Positions 8,014 to 16,957 of a DNA stretch of 33,013 nucleotides are shown here, one piece after another. Origin of the DNA: an uncultured bacterium (lineage in GTDB: Bacteria > Actinomycetota > Actinomycetes > S36-B12 > CAIYMF01). A program made the position numbers and the translations under genes. The notes under the pieces are model-generated. The model saw only the letters and a list, made by a program, of their open reading frames with translations, did no database searches and was not told where the DNA came from. The stretch's first letter is position 1; every line of letters starts with the position of its first letter. The stretch lies in NCBI GenBank assembly GCA_903927265.1, contig CAIYMF010000203.1, positions 1 through 33,013 of the forward strand, written 5' to 3'.

Positions 8014-8703
8014 TCAGTGCAGGATGTTGACCGCACGAGCCACCACGAGAGCCACGGCCATGAGCGACACCGCAGACTCAAACATCATCGCCACCTTCGC
8101 CCAGCGCGTGAGTGGCATCGTGTCGGTGGGGCTGAATGCCGTCGCGTTCGTGAACGACACGTAGAGATAGTCAAGTACCCGTGGCTCCCACTCGCGGTAC
8201 TGCGCACCTGAAGCGGCCATTTGCATTTGGGGAAACAGGAAATCCGTCGTCGTTTCGTATGCCAGAGCCCGCTTGACCGGTCCACCTCGGTCGAGCTCCC
8301 AAAACAGCAACGCGAACACGAGCACGTTGGTAATCCACACATTGGCGCCGAGTCCAAGCAGTCCCACGGGGTCACCTGCGGCAGTTCCGATGATCATGCT
8401 CGAGATCAGGCGCACCATCGACACCACATTCGCTGCACTGATCACCACGGTGAGGGCCAGACCGAGGTACCGCAGCCACGGCTCCGGGCGATCAAGTCGC
8501 CGCGGGTTGAGGGCGAAAAGGGCCACGAGCAGCGCGAGTTCGACCAGCGGTACGAGCGGAACGAAACCGTCGTTGATGGATGCCGGCAGCATCATTTGCA
8601 GGGCGATGATTGCCAGAACTACCAGGGACACGTGCCAGCGAGGCTCACCTCGAGTGGCGCGCCGCCAGGCGGGATCGCCACTTTCAGGCTCAATGTTCGG
8701 CAT
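8014..8703 (-). CDS. Membrane protein with a degenerate ion-channel-like C-terminal pore unit
   Basis: A protein of 229 aa (ATG 8703 with GAGG 5 nt upstream; GTG 8706 is also possible). Four hydrophobic segments are followed by a C-terminal unit, YLYVSFTNATAFSPTD, MPLTRWAK and a last helix. That unit has the layout of a two-helix potassium channel pore (SFTTxTTVGYGDxxPxTxxGR plus helix) but carries TAFSPTD where the selectivity filter would be. DUF1345-type membrane proteins have a similar ending. Transport function is inference only. It is convergent with the SCO6745 gene. Confidence 0.6.
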   Translation of the reverse strand: MPNIEPESGDPAWRRATRGEPRWHVSLVVLAIIALQMMLPASINDGFVPLVPLVELALLVALFALNPRRLDRPEPWLRYLGLALTVVISAANVVSMVRLISSMIIGTAAGDPVGLLGLGANVWITNVLVFALLFWELDRGGPVKRALAYETTTDFLFPQMQMAASGAQYREWEPRVLDYLYVSFTNATAFSPTDTMPLTRWAKVAMMFESAVSLMAVALVVARAVNILH

Positions 8704-8760
8704 CACGGCCTCAGTATGACCGCCTCAGATGGCAAAATTGGCGTAGGGAAAGGAGTCGCC

Positions 8761-9837
8761 ATGACCGACTACGAGGAAATTCACCGTGAGCTCGACGCCT
8801 TGCGCGCGGAGGTGACGCGACTACGCCACATCGTTGAGGCGAAGGACCCGACCCCGGCCCCGGCCCCGAACGCCATGGAACCATCCTCACCCACGGCTCC
8901 GAACGAGCCGCTCGAAACAACCACGGGACTCAACCGACGCGGCCTGCTACTCCTCGCCGCCGGTGGCGCCGCCGGTCTGGCGACCGCTGGGTCGCTGGCC
9001 GCAACCGCCACTCCGGCCGCAGCCACAAGCGGGTTCATGCAATACGGCGTCATGAATAACACCGACGCCCTCACCTCTATATCGAGCACGGCACCCAATG
9101 GGGGCTTCCTGGTCAATGACAACGCAGCCAACTCTGGGTCCAACTACGCGACCACCACATTCGGCGTCAACATGGGTGGCCTCTTGGCCCAGAGCATCGG
9201 TCGCGAAGCCATGACCGCCACATCGACAGATGGTCCGGCCCTGCGAACGCGCTCGATCAACGGCCCCGCACTGCGGCTGTTCGCAGATCGCACCGACGTG
9301 CCGACGGTTGCGGCCGACGGGAGTTTCATCGCTGGTGATCTACTCACCGACACCTCGGGCAGGCTCTGGTACTGCACCGCCAGTGGCTCGCCAGGTTCTT
9401 GGCGACTGGTCTCCGGCTATGCATCCGCCGGCACCTTCTGCCCGGTGGTTCCCTTCCGTGCCTACGACTCACGCAAGCCACAGCCGATTCCTGGCCCGCT
9501 AGCCGCCGGAAACAACCGCGTGATTGACGTGTCGAAGTCACGCAACCCCGTGACGGGCGCCGTGATTGCCAACGATGCCATTCCGGTCGGCAGTATGGCC
9601 GTGGCAATCAACCTCACCATCACCGACACGGCGGGAAGCGGCGGTTGGCTCGGGGTGACCACCGCGGTGCAGTTGAACGTGACGACGTCGACCATCAACT
9701 GGACGGCGCCGGGCCAAACCAACGCCAATGGCGCCATCGTGTCGTGCCCCGATCGCCTGATCCGAGTGGTGTGCGGACCAGCAGGCGGCGGGCGCAGTAC
9801 CGACTTCATCGTCGACGTCACCGGGTACTGGCGCTAA
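8761..9837 (+). CDS. Tat-type surface protein with N-terminal coiled coil and VDVTGY C-terminal domain
   Basis: A 358-aa protein; ATG 8761 has AAAGGAG 5 nt upstream. Residues 1-28 form a short coiled coil (EELDALRAEVTRLRHIVEA-like), 29-55 are Pro-rich, and a twin-arginine signal follows (LNRRGLLLLAAGGAAGLATA, RR at 59-60, Ala-rich cleavage region near 88). The exported part is Gly/Thr/Asn-rich, and the C-terminus (about 235-358) is the actinobacterial surface domain with FRAYDSR, TINWTAPGQTNANGAIVS and the closing VDVTGYWR. The cytoplasmic 55-residue extension before the Tat signal is typical of large families of such proteins. Role unknown, probably cell-surface. The antisense extension upstream to 8221 is not real. 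Confidence 0.75.
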   Translation: MTDYEEIHRELDALRAEVTRLRHIVEAKDPTPAPAPNAMEPSSPTAPNEPLETTTGLNRRGLLLLAAGGAAGLATAGSLAATATPAAATSGFMQYGVMNNTDALTSISSTAPNGGFLVNDNAANSGSNYATTTFGVNMGGLLAQSIGREAMTATSTDGPALRTRSINGPALRLFADRTDVPTVAADGSFIAGDLLTDTSGRLWYCTASGSPGSWRLVSGYASAGTFCPVVPFRAYDSRKPQPIPGPLAAGNNRVIDVSKSRNPVTGAVIANDAIPVGSMAVAINLTITDTAGSGGWLGVTTAVQLNVTTSTINWTAPGQTNANGAIVSCPDRLIRVVCGPAGGGRSTDFIVDVTGYWR

Positions 9838-9935
9838 AGATCACCCGTAGTCGATACCCCCGCAAGGACCAAGGGCACTGGAGTAAGGGCCTTGATCAGC
9901 GCATGCTGGAAGTGACGTGAAATGGGGTGTTGGTC

Positions 9936-10820
9936 ATGCGTCGCTCAATCATCGTGGGTTACGACGGCTCGGTCTCCTCGCGACGAGCCGTGTCATGGGC
10001 GCTCGCCGAAGCCGCCTTGCGCGGTCTACCTGTCGCGTTAGTGCACGCCTACGAAGCGCCGAGTTCATCGGTAGCGGCCGGCTATGGCGGACCCGTGCCC
10101 ATCTCATTGGTTGAAGACCTACGAGACGAGGCCGAAAATGGGTTGCGTGAGGGGGTCGAAGCGGCCCAAGCACAGGCACCCACTGTCGAGGTCAGTGGTG
10201 TCCTGGTCGACGGGGGCGCGTCACACCAGTTGCTGACCGTTGCCGAAGACGCAGCGCTCATCGTGCTCGGATCACGCGGGCTCGGCGGGTTCCGAGGTCT
10301 GCTCCTGGGTTCCGTGGGCCAGCAGGTTTCTGCCCACGCCACTGTTCCTGTCGTCGTTGTGCGGGGACCGGTCGACCGCACTGTGACCGGCCGAGTCGTG
10401 GTGGCAGTAGACGGCTCACCCCAGTCGCAGGAAGCCATCGAGTTCGCATTTGAGTACGCGGCAAGTCACGAACTGGCGCTGCACGCCGTTCATGCCTGGG
10501 AAGTTCCAGTATTCGACGCCCCCGGCGTGACGGTGCCCCCGACACTCGCCCTGCAGGAAGTTGAAGACGATGAAGTGCGGCTGACAGCCGAATCTCTCAC
10601 CGGCTGGGCTGAGAGATTCCCGGAGGTCACGGTCACCAGACAGGCGGTGCACGGTTCAGCGGAGCGCGTGATCGTCAATGCATCAGAGGAAGCCGACCTC
10701 ATCGTGGTGGGTTCTCGCGGACGAGGAGGCTTCACGGGCCTGCTTCTTGGTTCGGTCAGCCAGGCGGCGCTGCATCACTCTCAGTGCCCGGTAGTAGTGG
10801 TGCGTCCGCGTAACAAGTGA
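9936..10820 (+). CDS. Universal stress protein with two Usp domains
   Basis: A 294-aa protein (ATG 9936, GGGGTG 6 nt upstream) made of two Usp domains. Domain 1 starts SIIVGYDGSVSSRRAVSWAL and carries the ATP-binding G-x2-G-x9-G-S motif in GSRGLGGFRGLLLGSVGQ; domain 2 starts VVVAVDGSPQSQEAIEFA and carries the same motif in GSRGRGGFTGLLLGSVSQ. Both motifs are intact, so this belongs to the ATP-binding class common in actinobacteria, linked to survival under stress or hypoxia. Cytoplasmic. It stands alone between a surface protein gene and orn. Confidence 0.93.
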   Translation: MRRSIIVGYDGSVSSRRAVSWALAEAALRGLPVALVHAYEAPSSSVAAGYGGPVPISLVEDLRDEAENGLREGVEAAQAQAPTVEVSGVLVDGGASHQLLTVAEDAALIVLGSRGLGGFRGLLLGSVGQQVSAHATVPVVVVRGPVDRTVTGRVVVAVDGSPQSQEAIEFAFEYAASHELALHAVHAWEVPVFDAPGVTVPPTLALQEVEDDEVRLTAESLTGWAERFPEVTVTRQAVHGSAERVIVNASEEADLIVVGSRGRGGFTGLLLGSVSQAALHHSQCPVVVVRPRNK

Positions 10821-10850
10821 GCGGCCGATCCATCCGGGTCACCGGCAGCG

Positions 10851-10856
10851 TAAGGT
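10851..10856 (+). promoter_or_regulatory. Candidate -10 for leaderless orn transcript
   Basis: TAAGGT, then exactly 6 nt, then GTG 10863. There is no Shine-Dalgarno before the GTG. Confidence 0.6.
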
Positions 10857-10862
10857 TTCACC

Positions 10863-11504
10863 GTGACCGACGCCCCTGACACGTCCTCGAGCTCGACCCG
10901 CCGCATCGACCGCATTGTGTGGATCGACTGCGAAATGACCGGACTCGAGCTTGACCACGATGCTCTCGTTGAAATTGCGTGCGTGGTGACCGATTCTGAG
11001 CTCAATGAGCTCGATGAAGGAATCGACCTCGTCATTCGCACCGACGAACAAACCCTGGCTGGCATGCCCGACATCGTGCGCCAGATGCACACCTCATCCG
11101 GACTCCTCAACGACATTCCCTCGGGTTTGGAATTGTCGGAGGCCGCTGCCCTCGTGCTCGAGTACGTACAAAAGCACGTGCCTGAACCACGTAAGGCACC
11201 ACTCGCTGGTTCGAGCGTGTACGTCGACCGAGGTTTTATCGCGCGTGACATGCCCGAACTTGATGCGCACTTGCACTACCGACTGATCGATGTCTCAACC
11301 ATCAAGGAATTGTCGCGACGCTGGTACCCACGCGCCTACTTCGCCTCACCCAAAAAGAACGGCGGCCACCGAGCGCTCGCTGACATTCTCGAAAGCATTG
11401 CTGAACTGCGGTACTACCGCGCTGCGGTGATGACCCCACCTCCTGGTCTCGACGCCGATGCCCTCGCTGCCATCGCCGCCGACCACACGGTGGCACCGCG
11501 CTGA
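10863..11504 (+). CDS. orn: Oligoribonuclease
   Basis: A 213-aa DEDDh 3'-5' exonuclease that degrades 2-5-nt RNAs, including pGpG, to mononucleotides. All catalytic residues are present: D22 and E24 (VWIDCEMTGL), D122 (VYVDRGFI), H169 (NGGHRALADI) and D174. The family signature KNGGHRALADILESIAELRY is intact. The length exceeds the usual 180-200 aa because of a short N-terminal extension and a C-terminal tail. GTG start, leaderless pattern. First gene of an apparent orn-galM-hydrolase-channel run with 1-nt gaps and overlaps. Confidence 0.95.
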   Translation: MTDAPDTSSSSTRRIDRIVWIDCEMTGLELDHDALVEIACVVTDSELNELDEGIDLVIRTDEQTLAGMPDIVRQMHTSSGLLNDIPSGLELSEAAALVLEYVQKHVPEPRKAPLAGSSVYVDRGFIARDMPELDAHLHYRLIDVSTIKELSRRWYPRAYFASPKKNGGHRALADILESIAELRYYRAAVMTPPPGLDADALAAIAADHTVAPR

Positions 11505-11505
11505 C

Positions 11506-12564
11506 ATGCCGGTCACAGTCGAGGAAGTCATCGCACCCCGTCCCTACGGTGCGCATCCTCCGCTTCCGGTCAATCAGATCACCGTCACTCGCACACAGTT
11601 ACGGCTGCGACTCCTGAGCCTGGGTGCGGCAATTCAGTCACTTGAGGTACCCGACGAAGCGGGCGAACTTCTCAACGTGCACTTGAGTCTCGGTCAAGTG
11701 AATGACTACGCCGACGTTGCACTTAACCCACACCTCGGTGCCACCATCGGCCGCTACGCCAACCGCATCGGACACTCCCGTTTTACCCTCGACGGCACCG
11801 AGTACGAAGTCGATTGCAATCGCCCGCCCAATACCCTGCACGGCGGCACCTGGGGGTTTGATCGCGTCGTCTGGCAGATTGCCGAAGTGTCATCGTCAGG
11901 TACGAGCGATCGCATCGTGTTCCGGCTGCACTCCCCGAGCGGCGATATGGGTTTCCCCGGAAACCTCATCGCCGAATCAACGTACGTCGTCGAAGACAAT
12001 TCGGTGACGTGCGAGTACTCCGCCGTGACGGACACGGCCACCGTGGTGAGTTTCACCAATCACGGTTATTGGAATCTGTCCGGCGATTCGACGATTGCCG
12101 ATCACGAACTTTCGGTGTCAGCCGGACACGTATTGGCATCGGGCGACGATCAGTTGCCCACGGGCGCACTCAACGATGTGACAGGTACCCCGTTTGATCT
12201 CCGCGCACCTCGACGCATTGGCGATGTACTCACCGACGTACCGAGCGGGCTCGATCACTGCTGGGTGTTCGATGATGCCGACCTCGATTCCACGCAGATA
12301 GCACCACGCATGCGCACCGTCGCCCATCTGTCGGCCGGCGGCCGTTCGATGAGCGTCGCCACCGATTGCCCCGGAATGCAGGTGTACACGGGCAATGCAC
12401 TCAAGCCCCCCTTCTCCGTTCATCAGTCAGTGTCACTCGAAACACAGCGACTTCCTGATGCACCCAACCACCCACACTTCGGCCCGTCCGCACTGCGACC
12501 CGGCGACGAATACCGATCGACCACGAAACTGACCTTCGGCACTCGAACATCGGAATCGCGATGA
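11506..12564 (+). CDS. galM: Aldose 1-epimerase (mutarotase)
   Basis: A 352-aa galactose mutarotase-fold protein that interconverts alpha and beta anomers of aldohexoses. It shows GATIGRYANRI (79-89), the catalytic His pair H112 (NTLHGGTWGFDRVVW) and H186 (TNHGYWNLSG), and the catalytic base E312 (SVSLETQRLPDAPN). The ATG is one base after the orn stop, and its stop overlaps ATG 12561 by ATGA, so translational coupling is likely. No Shine-Dalgarno is visible. No galactose or glucose operon genes are adjacent, so the physiological sugar is not clear. Confidence 0.93.
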   Translation: MPVTVEEVIAPRPYGAHPPLPVNQITVTRTQLRLRLLSLGAAIQSLEVPDEAGELLNVHLSLGQVNDYADVALNPHLGATIGRYANRIGHSRFTLDGTEYEVDCNRPPNTLHGGTWGFDRVVWQIAEVSSSGTSDRIVFRLHSPSGDMGFPGNLIAESTYVVEDNSVTCEYSAVTDTATVVSFTNHGYWNLSGDSTIADHELSVSAGHVLASGDDQLPTGALNDVTGTPFDLRAPRRIGDVLTDVPSGLDHCWVFDDADLDSTQIAPRMRTVAHLSAGGRSMSVATDCPGMQVYTGNALKPPFSVHQSVSLETQRLPDAPNHPHFGPSALRPGDEYRSTTKLTFGTRTSESR

Positions 12565-12574
12565 TGCTGCTGCC

Positions 12575-12583
12575 AGGAGGTGA
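12575..12583 (+). promoter_or_regulatory. Strong ribosome binding site deciding the hydrolase start
   Basis: AGGAGGTGA is the full anti-16S complement and lies 7 nt before ATG 12591. This favours that start over ATG 12561, which overlaps the galM stop. Confidence 0.7.
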
Positions 12584-12590
12584 CGAGCGG

Positions 12591-13241
12591 ATGCTCATCT
12601 TCCTGCCTGGATTTATGACCTCGGCCGATGCGTACGCCGACCTCCTGCTACCGGTCGCCGAGGCCGGCACCAGCGTGTGCGTGCCCCAGCTCTACAAACG
12701 CGGACCGTCAGCGCTTCTTGGCAAAGTCAGCGTGTCATCGGAAGCTGACGCAGCGGCCGAACTCGTGCGCGACGCTGCCCGCCGTAACCCTGGCGTCACC
12801 GTGTATCTCGGTGGCCATTCGCGCGGTGGGCAAGCTGCGTGGCTCGCCGCCAGTCGGCTCGCACCCGACCTGCCCGCAGGGCTCGTTCTGCTCGATCCCG
12901 TCGATGGTGAAGGTCGTAATCCGTCAGCCCCCACTAGCACCGCAAGCGGCGCTCGGGTGGTGTGCCGCACACTCATCATCGGTGCTGGCATCGGTGGCCG
13001 TTGTGCCCCTGAACCCGTGAACCACATCGTGTTCCTCGCTGCTACACCTGGCGCTTCACACGTCGTCGTTGAGCAACTCGGTCACGCCGACATGCTCACC
13101 GGGCGCTCACGCGACTTCGGGCGCCGACTCTGCCCAGGGGCCCACGACCCCGACCCCGGACGCGCTGAATGCAGCGCGTTGATTGACGGTTTCGTTCGCG
13201 GCGATGTCGCCGCCGATCTGGAATCCTTGCCCCATGAGTAG
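12591..13241 (+). CDS. Alpha/beta hydrolase (chlorophyllase-like)
   Basis: A 216-aa protein with MLIFLPGFMTSADAY (oxyanion-hole strand and loop), nucleophile S77 in GGHSRGGQAA, a probable acid D102 in LVLLDPVDG, and His 165 in EQLGHADMLTG. The GHSRGG elbow and the DPVDG step resemble chlorophyllase/dienelactone-type hydrolases. Substrate unknown; no signal peptide. The start is taken from the strong Shine-Dalgarno; the alternative ATG 12561 would add ten residues. Its end overlaps the channel gene by 8 nt. Confidence 0.85.
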   Translation: MLIFLPGFMTSADAYADLLLPVAEAGTSVCVPQLYKRGPSALLGKVSVSSEADAAAELVRDAARRNPGVTVYLGGHSRGGQAAWLAASRLAPDLPAGLVLLDPVDGEGRNPSAPTSTASGARVVCRTLIIGAGIGGRCAPEPVNHIVFLAATPGASHVVVEQLGHADMLTGRSRDFGRRLCPGAHDPDPGRAECSALIDGFVRGDVAADLESLPHE

Positions 13242-13962
13242 TGACACCAGTTCACATACTGAGGCACCTTCCACGGGCATGACTCTGCAACGCTGGGAGA
13301 AGATCGCAACACCGTGGATCGTGCTGTCAGCGCTCATCCCCATCATCGGAATGGCCGCAGGTAAGACCGAAGGCGGCATCGTCGCCATCATCGGAATCGC
13401 GTGTTGGCTAGTCTTCCTCGTTGACCTGATCATGCACATGCGCCTCTCCCCCGGCTACCTACATACGACTTCCGGCAAGGTCGACCTCGCGATCGTCGTC
13501 CTCACGTGCCCCTGGTACCTCTTCGTGGGTGCCAGCGCCGGCGCCTTCGTCACCGTCGCTCGCATGGCTCGTCTGGTGCGCGTGGTGTGGGTCGCGATGC
13601 GCAATTCCAAAGCTCGTCAATTGATGCAGCGCCTCGGCCAAGCCGGAATTTACGCGGGTGGCCTGCTGGTGGCGTGTTCACTGATCGTGAAGTGGGTTGA
13701 GCCGGAGTCCTCGGGCTACGCCACGTATGGCGATGCCTTCTGGTGGGGTTTCGTCACGCTCACCACCGTGGGCTACGGCGATCTCTACCCGGTCACCGCC
13801 GCCGGCCGCGTTGCAGCGATTTGCCTCATGCTGGGCGGTGTTGCCCTACTCGGTGTTCTGGCAGGAACTCTGGCTTCCTTCTTCGGTGTCGGAGCTGGAA
13901 GACATTCTGCGGTTGAGGCTGACGACAATGCCAGCCGCGAGAGTGACGTGACGACGTTGTGA
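13234..13962 (+). CDS. Voltage-gated-type potassium channel
   Basis: A 242-aa six-helix membrane protein. An Arg-rich helix (ARMARLVRVVWVAMRNSKAR, about 109-128) corresponds to S4, and the pore loop FVTLTTVGYGDLYPVTAAGR contains the intact K+ selectivity filter TVGYGD (178-183). The C-terminal cytoplasmic tail is short (about 25 residues) with no RCK/TrkA domain, so gating would be by voltage or membrane state. ATG 13234 is chosen because it overlaps the hydrolase stop and avoids a long non-membrane extension; the longer frame to 13183 lies inside the hydrolase gene. Confidence 0.88.
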   Translation: MSSDTSSHTEAPSTGMTLQRWEKIATPWIVLSALIPIIGMAAGKTEGGIVAIIGIACWLVFLVDLIMHMRLSPGYLHTTSGKVDLAIVVLTCPWYLFVGASAGAFVTVARMARLVRVVWVAMRNSKARQLMQRLGQAGIYAGGLLVACSLIVKWVEPESSGYATYGDAFWWGFVTLTTVGYGDLYPVTAAGRVAAICLMLGGVALLGVLAGTLASFFGVGAGRHSAVEADDNASRESDVTTL

Positions 13963-13976
13963 ACGTCAGCCACCTC

Positions 13977-13982
13977 TAGGAT
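13977..13982 (+). promoter_or_regulatory. Candidate -10 for leaderless MFS transcript
   Basis: TAGGAT, then exactly 6 nt, then GTG 13989. It lies in the 26-nt gap after the channel gene. Confidence 0.6.
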
Positions 13983-13988
13983 GACGAA

Positions 13989-15575
13989 GTGACATCCCAG
14001 ACCTCACAGGCAGCCACTGACGCCCAACCTGTTGCCGAGCTTCCTACCGGAAGGTCGTTGCGACTGATCTTCACCGCGCTCATGATGGTGATGTTTCTGG
14101 CGTCTCTTGACCAAACCATTGTCTCGACGGCCCTGCCTACGATTACCAGCGATCTCGGCGGACTCAGCCAATTGTCGTGGGTGGTGACCGCGTACCTGCT
14201 GGCCAGCACCGCGAGCACCCCCTTGTGGGGCAAGGTTTCCGACCTTCTCGGTCGCAAGGTCGTGCTTCAGGCCAGCGTGGTCGTGTTCTTGGTCGGCTCG
14301 GCGCTCGCGGGAGCCTCGCAGACGATGGGCCAACTCATCGCTACCCGCGCGATTCAGGGCCTCGGCGGTGGTGGACTCATGGTGCTCGTCATGGCCGTGA
14401 TCGCCGACGTTGTTCCGCCGCGTGAACGCGGAAAGTACACCGGCCTATTCGGAGCCGTCTTCGCTGTGTCGATGATTCTCGGTCCACTGCTCGGTGGATT
14501 CTTCGTACAGTCGGTGAGTTGGCGCTGGATCTTCTACATCAACATTCCGATCGGTATCGCTTCACTGGTCGTGCTGGCCGCTGTACTGCACCTACCGCCC
14601 ACCCATCGCGAAGTCATCATCGACTGGCTCGGCGCGGCATTGATGGTGGCCGGTGTCGTCATCGCATTGCTCGTCGTGGAATGGGGCGGTCGCGAGTACG
14701 CCTGGGCATCACCGCAGATCATCGGAATGTCGATCACAGCCGTTGTCTTGATCACACTCTTCGTGCTGCACGAACTGCGCACTCCCGAACCGATCGTGCC
14801 GATGCGCCTGTTCCGCATGCGCGTGTTCACGGTTGCTTCGGGCATGAGCTTCGTCACCGGATTCGCCATGTTCGGTGCCATCGTCTACATGCCGATTTAC
14901 CTGCAGATCGTGAAAGGTGAATCACCCACTGCGTCAGGTCTGATGCTGCTTCCGCTGATGGTCGGCATGCTCTCAATGTCGATCGTCTCGGGTCGTTCTG
15001 TGAGTAAGACAGGCAATTACCGCCTGTTCCCGATTCTTGGAAGTGCGATCGCCACCATCGGACTCGCGCTCTTCACCCAACTGCAGGTCGACACCCCGTA
15101 CTGGAAGACCGCTGTCGCCATGCTGATTCTGGGCGTCGGCATGGGTCTGTTCATGCAGGTACTCACGGTGGCAACTCAAAATGCAGTACCGGTGGGCGAC
15201 ATCGGCGCGGCGACGAGCGGCACTACCTTCTTCCGATCGATGGGTGGTTCTTTCGGAACCGCAGTGCTCGGCGCCGTGCTCTCGGCCGCCCTCGCCTCGG
15301 AGATCGCCACTCGCTTGCCTCAGGCAAGCGGAGCCGTGTCGGGCGGCGGGCTTTCCTCGATTGCCGGCATCGCCGCACTGCCGCCCGCCATTCAGGGGCC
15401 GGTACTCGAATCCTTCGTGGTCGCCATCGACCGGGTATTCATGATTGCCGCACCCATCATGGGTCTGGCCTTCGTGATGGCGTGGTTCATGCCTCAGATT
15501 GAGTTGAGACACCGCCCAACCACCCAAGAAGCCATCGCCGATACCGCACCTACTGGTCCAGAAGCAGTGTTCTAA
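13989..15575 (+). CDS. DHA2-family MFS drug exporter (EmrB/QacA type)
   Basis: A 528-aa major facilitator with 14 predicted helices. It shows the DHA2 signature of helix 1 ([16 protein letters not shown]), motif A after helix 2 ([13 protein letters not shown]) and the antiporter motif C-like [18 protein letters not shown] in helix 5. Such proteins export lipophilic or cationic compounds by proton antiport. The GTG start fits the leaderless pattern. No TetR or MarR regulator gene is adjacent, which is unusual for this class, so regulation cannot be inferred. Confidence 0.92.
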   Translation: MTSQTSQAATDAQPVAELPTGRSLRLIFTALMMVMFLASLDQTIVSTALPTITSDLGGLSQLSWVVTAYLLASTASTPLWGKVSDLLGRKVVLQASVVVFLVGSALAGASQTMGQLIATRAIQGLGGGGLMVLVMAVIADVVPPRERGKYTGLFGAVFAVSMILGPLLGGFFVQSVSWRWIFYINIPIGIASLVVLAAVLHLPPTHREVIIDWLGAALMVAGVVIALLVVEWGGREYAWASPQIIGMSITAVVLITLFVLHELRTPEPIVPMRLFRMRVFTVASGMSFVTGFAMFGAIVYMPIYLQIVKGESPTASGLMLLPLMVGMLSMSIVSGRSVSKTGNYRLFPILGSAIATIGLALFTQLQVDTPYWKTAVAMLILGVGMGLFMQVLTVATQNAVPVGDIGAATSGTTFFRSMGGSFGTAVLGAVLSAALASEIATRLPQASGAVSGGGLSSIAGIAALPPAIQGPVLESFVVAIDRVFMIAAPIMGLAFVMAWFMPQIELRHRPTTQEAIADTAPTGPEAVF

Positions 15576-15609
15576 CGCCTGACACAGCGCACTGACCCCA
15601 CTTCCGACA

Positions 15610-15615
15610 TAGCAT
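15610..15615 (+). promoter_or_regulatory. Candidate -10 for leaderless nfeD transcript
   Basis: TAGCAT, then exactly 6 nt, then ATG 15622. Confidence 0.6.
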
Positions 15616-15621
15616 CAACCT

Positions 15622-16044
15622 ATGGACGCATGGGTGTGGTGGATTGTCTTTGCGCTCGTGCTGGGCATCGTCGAAACGCAAACCACTGTGTTGGTCGCGG
15701 GCATGATCGGAATCGGGGCGCTCGCGGGTGCGGCAACGGCCGCACTCGGCGCTCCTCCGGCCGCTCAGGTCGGGGCGTTCGCCGTACTGTCGGCTCTGCT
15801 GCTGTTGGTGGCCAGGCCCATCGCGCGGCGCCACCTGCGCACTCCGACGCAATTGCGCACCGGAATCCAAGCGTTGATCGGCCAAGACGCCATCGTGCTT
15901 GAACGAGTCGATCACCGAAGTGGCCGTGTGAAGATCGGTGGAGAAGTGTGGTCAGCGCGTCACATGAACCCCGACGCTGTGGTCAACGTCGGCGACACCG
16001 TGCAAGTACTCAGCATTGATGGAGCCACCGCTTTGGTGGCCTAA
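15622..16044 (+). CDS. NfeD-family membrane protein
   Basis: A 140-aa short NfeD protein (no ClpP-like protease domain). Three to four hydrophobic segments fill residues 5-70 and a C-terminal OB-fold follows (about 80-140), with LIGQDAIVLERVD, GRVKIGGEVWSAR and GDTVQVLSIDGATALVA matching the family. NfeD proteins partner with SPFH/stomatin proteins in membrane microdomains, and the SPFH gene starts 13 nt downstream. Leaderless-type start. Confidence 0.93.
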   Translation: MDAWVWWIVFALVLGIVETQTTVLVAGMIGIGALAGAATAALGAPPAAQVGAFAVLSALLLLVARPIARRHLRTPTQLRTGIQALIGQDAIVLERVDHRSGRVKIGGEVWSARHMNPDAVVNVGDTVQVLSIDGATALVA

Positions 16045-16057
16045 GGACGGAGAAGCC

Positions 16058-16957
16058 ATGAACAGCACGAGTGTCGGTGCCCTGATTGTGACACTGCTGG
16101 TCGCCCTGTTCGTATTAGTGACGCTGGCCCGATCGGTTCGCATCGTGCCGCAGGCTCGCGCGGGCATCGTCGAACGTCTCGGCCGCTACCACCGCACTCT
16201 GCAGCCAGGACTGTCGCTTCTCATGCCGTATGTCGACCGCGTCAATCCATTGCTCGACATGCGAGAGCAAGTGGTGTCATTTCCCCCGCAACCGGTGATC
16301 ACCGAAGACAACCTCGTGGTCAACATCGATTCGGTGATCTACTTCCAGGTCACCGATCCCAAGTCGGCAACATACGAAATCGCTAACTACTTGCAGGCGA
16401 TCGAACAGCTCACCGTCACGACGTTGCGCAACGTCATCGGCTCGATGGATCTTGAGGAGACGCTCACCTCACGCGATCAGATCAATGGCCAACTGCGCGG
16501 AGTACTCGACGAAGCCACCGGCAAGTGGGGAATACGAGTGAACCGAGTTGAACTCAAGGCCATTGACCCTCCAGTGAGTATCAAGGAATCGATGGAGAAG
16601 CAGATGCGCGCCGAACGTGACAAGCGTGCAGCGATTCTCAACGCTGAAGGTTCCAAGCAGGCGGCGATCCTCAATGCAGAGGGCGAGAAGACTGCCGCCG
16701 TGCTGCGTGCGGAAGGTGAGACTGCGGCGGCCGTACTACGGGCCGAGGGTGAGGCCACGGCGATTCATCGCGTCTTCGACGCTGTGCACAACGCCAATCC
16801 CGACGAGAAGGTGCTGGCCTACCAGTACTTGCAGGCTCTTCCGGAAATCGCCAATGGCACTGCGAGCAAGATCTGGATCCTGCCGGCAGAGTTGAGTCAG
16901 ACGATGGCCGTGCTCGGTCGCGCGTTCCGTGCGCCCGAAGGCGACGCTTCAGACTGA
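16058..16957 (+). CDS. SPFH/stomatin-family protein (QmcA-like)
   Basis: A 299-aa protein with one N-terminal membrane helix (about 7-25) and an SPFH/PHB domain (VPQARAGIVERLGRYHRTLQ to the LKAIDPP segment), then a helical region with tandem units of A-A-x-L-x-A-E-G-E/S-K (about 190-232). Members form large membrane-bound rings or microdomains with NfeD proteins and modulate membrane proteases or stress responses. ATG 16058 is chosen for the upstream ACGGAG; the frame continuing up to 16016 lies within nfeD. The end overlaps the convergent SDR gene by 9 nt. Confidence 0.93.
   Translation: MNSTSVGALIVTLLVALFVLVTLARSVRIVPQARAGIVERLGRYHRTLQPGLSLLMPYVDRVNPLLDMREQVVSFPPQPVITEDNLVVNIDSVIYFQVTDPKSATYEIANYLQAIEQLTVTTLRNVIGSMDLEETLTSRDQINGQLRGVLDEATGKWGIRVNRVELKAIDPPVSIKESMEKQMRAERDKRAAILNAEGSKQAAILNAEGEKTAAVLRAEGETAAAVLRAEGEATAIHRVFDAVHNANPDEKVLAYQYLQALPEIANGTASKIWILPAELSQTMAVLGRAFRAPEGDASD

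Noticed and set aside
8221-8760. Long open frame upstream of the Tat-type surface protein
   Set aside because: It is antisense to the membrane protein gene, lacks coding character, and the strong ribosome site before ATG 8761 sets the start.
9838-9935. Imperfect inverted repeat CAAGG...CCTTG before the universal stress protein, considered as a hypoxia-regulator (DosR-like) box
   Set aside because: The spacing and bases do not match the known 20-bp palindrome well enough to claim an operator.
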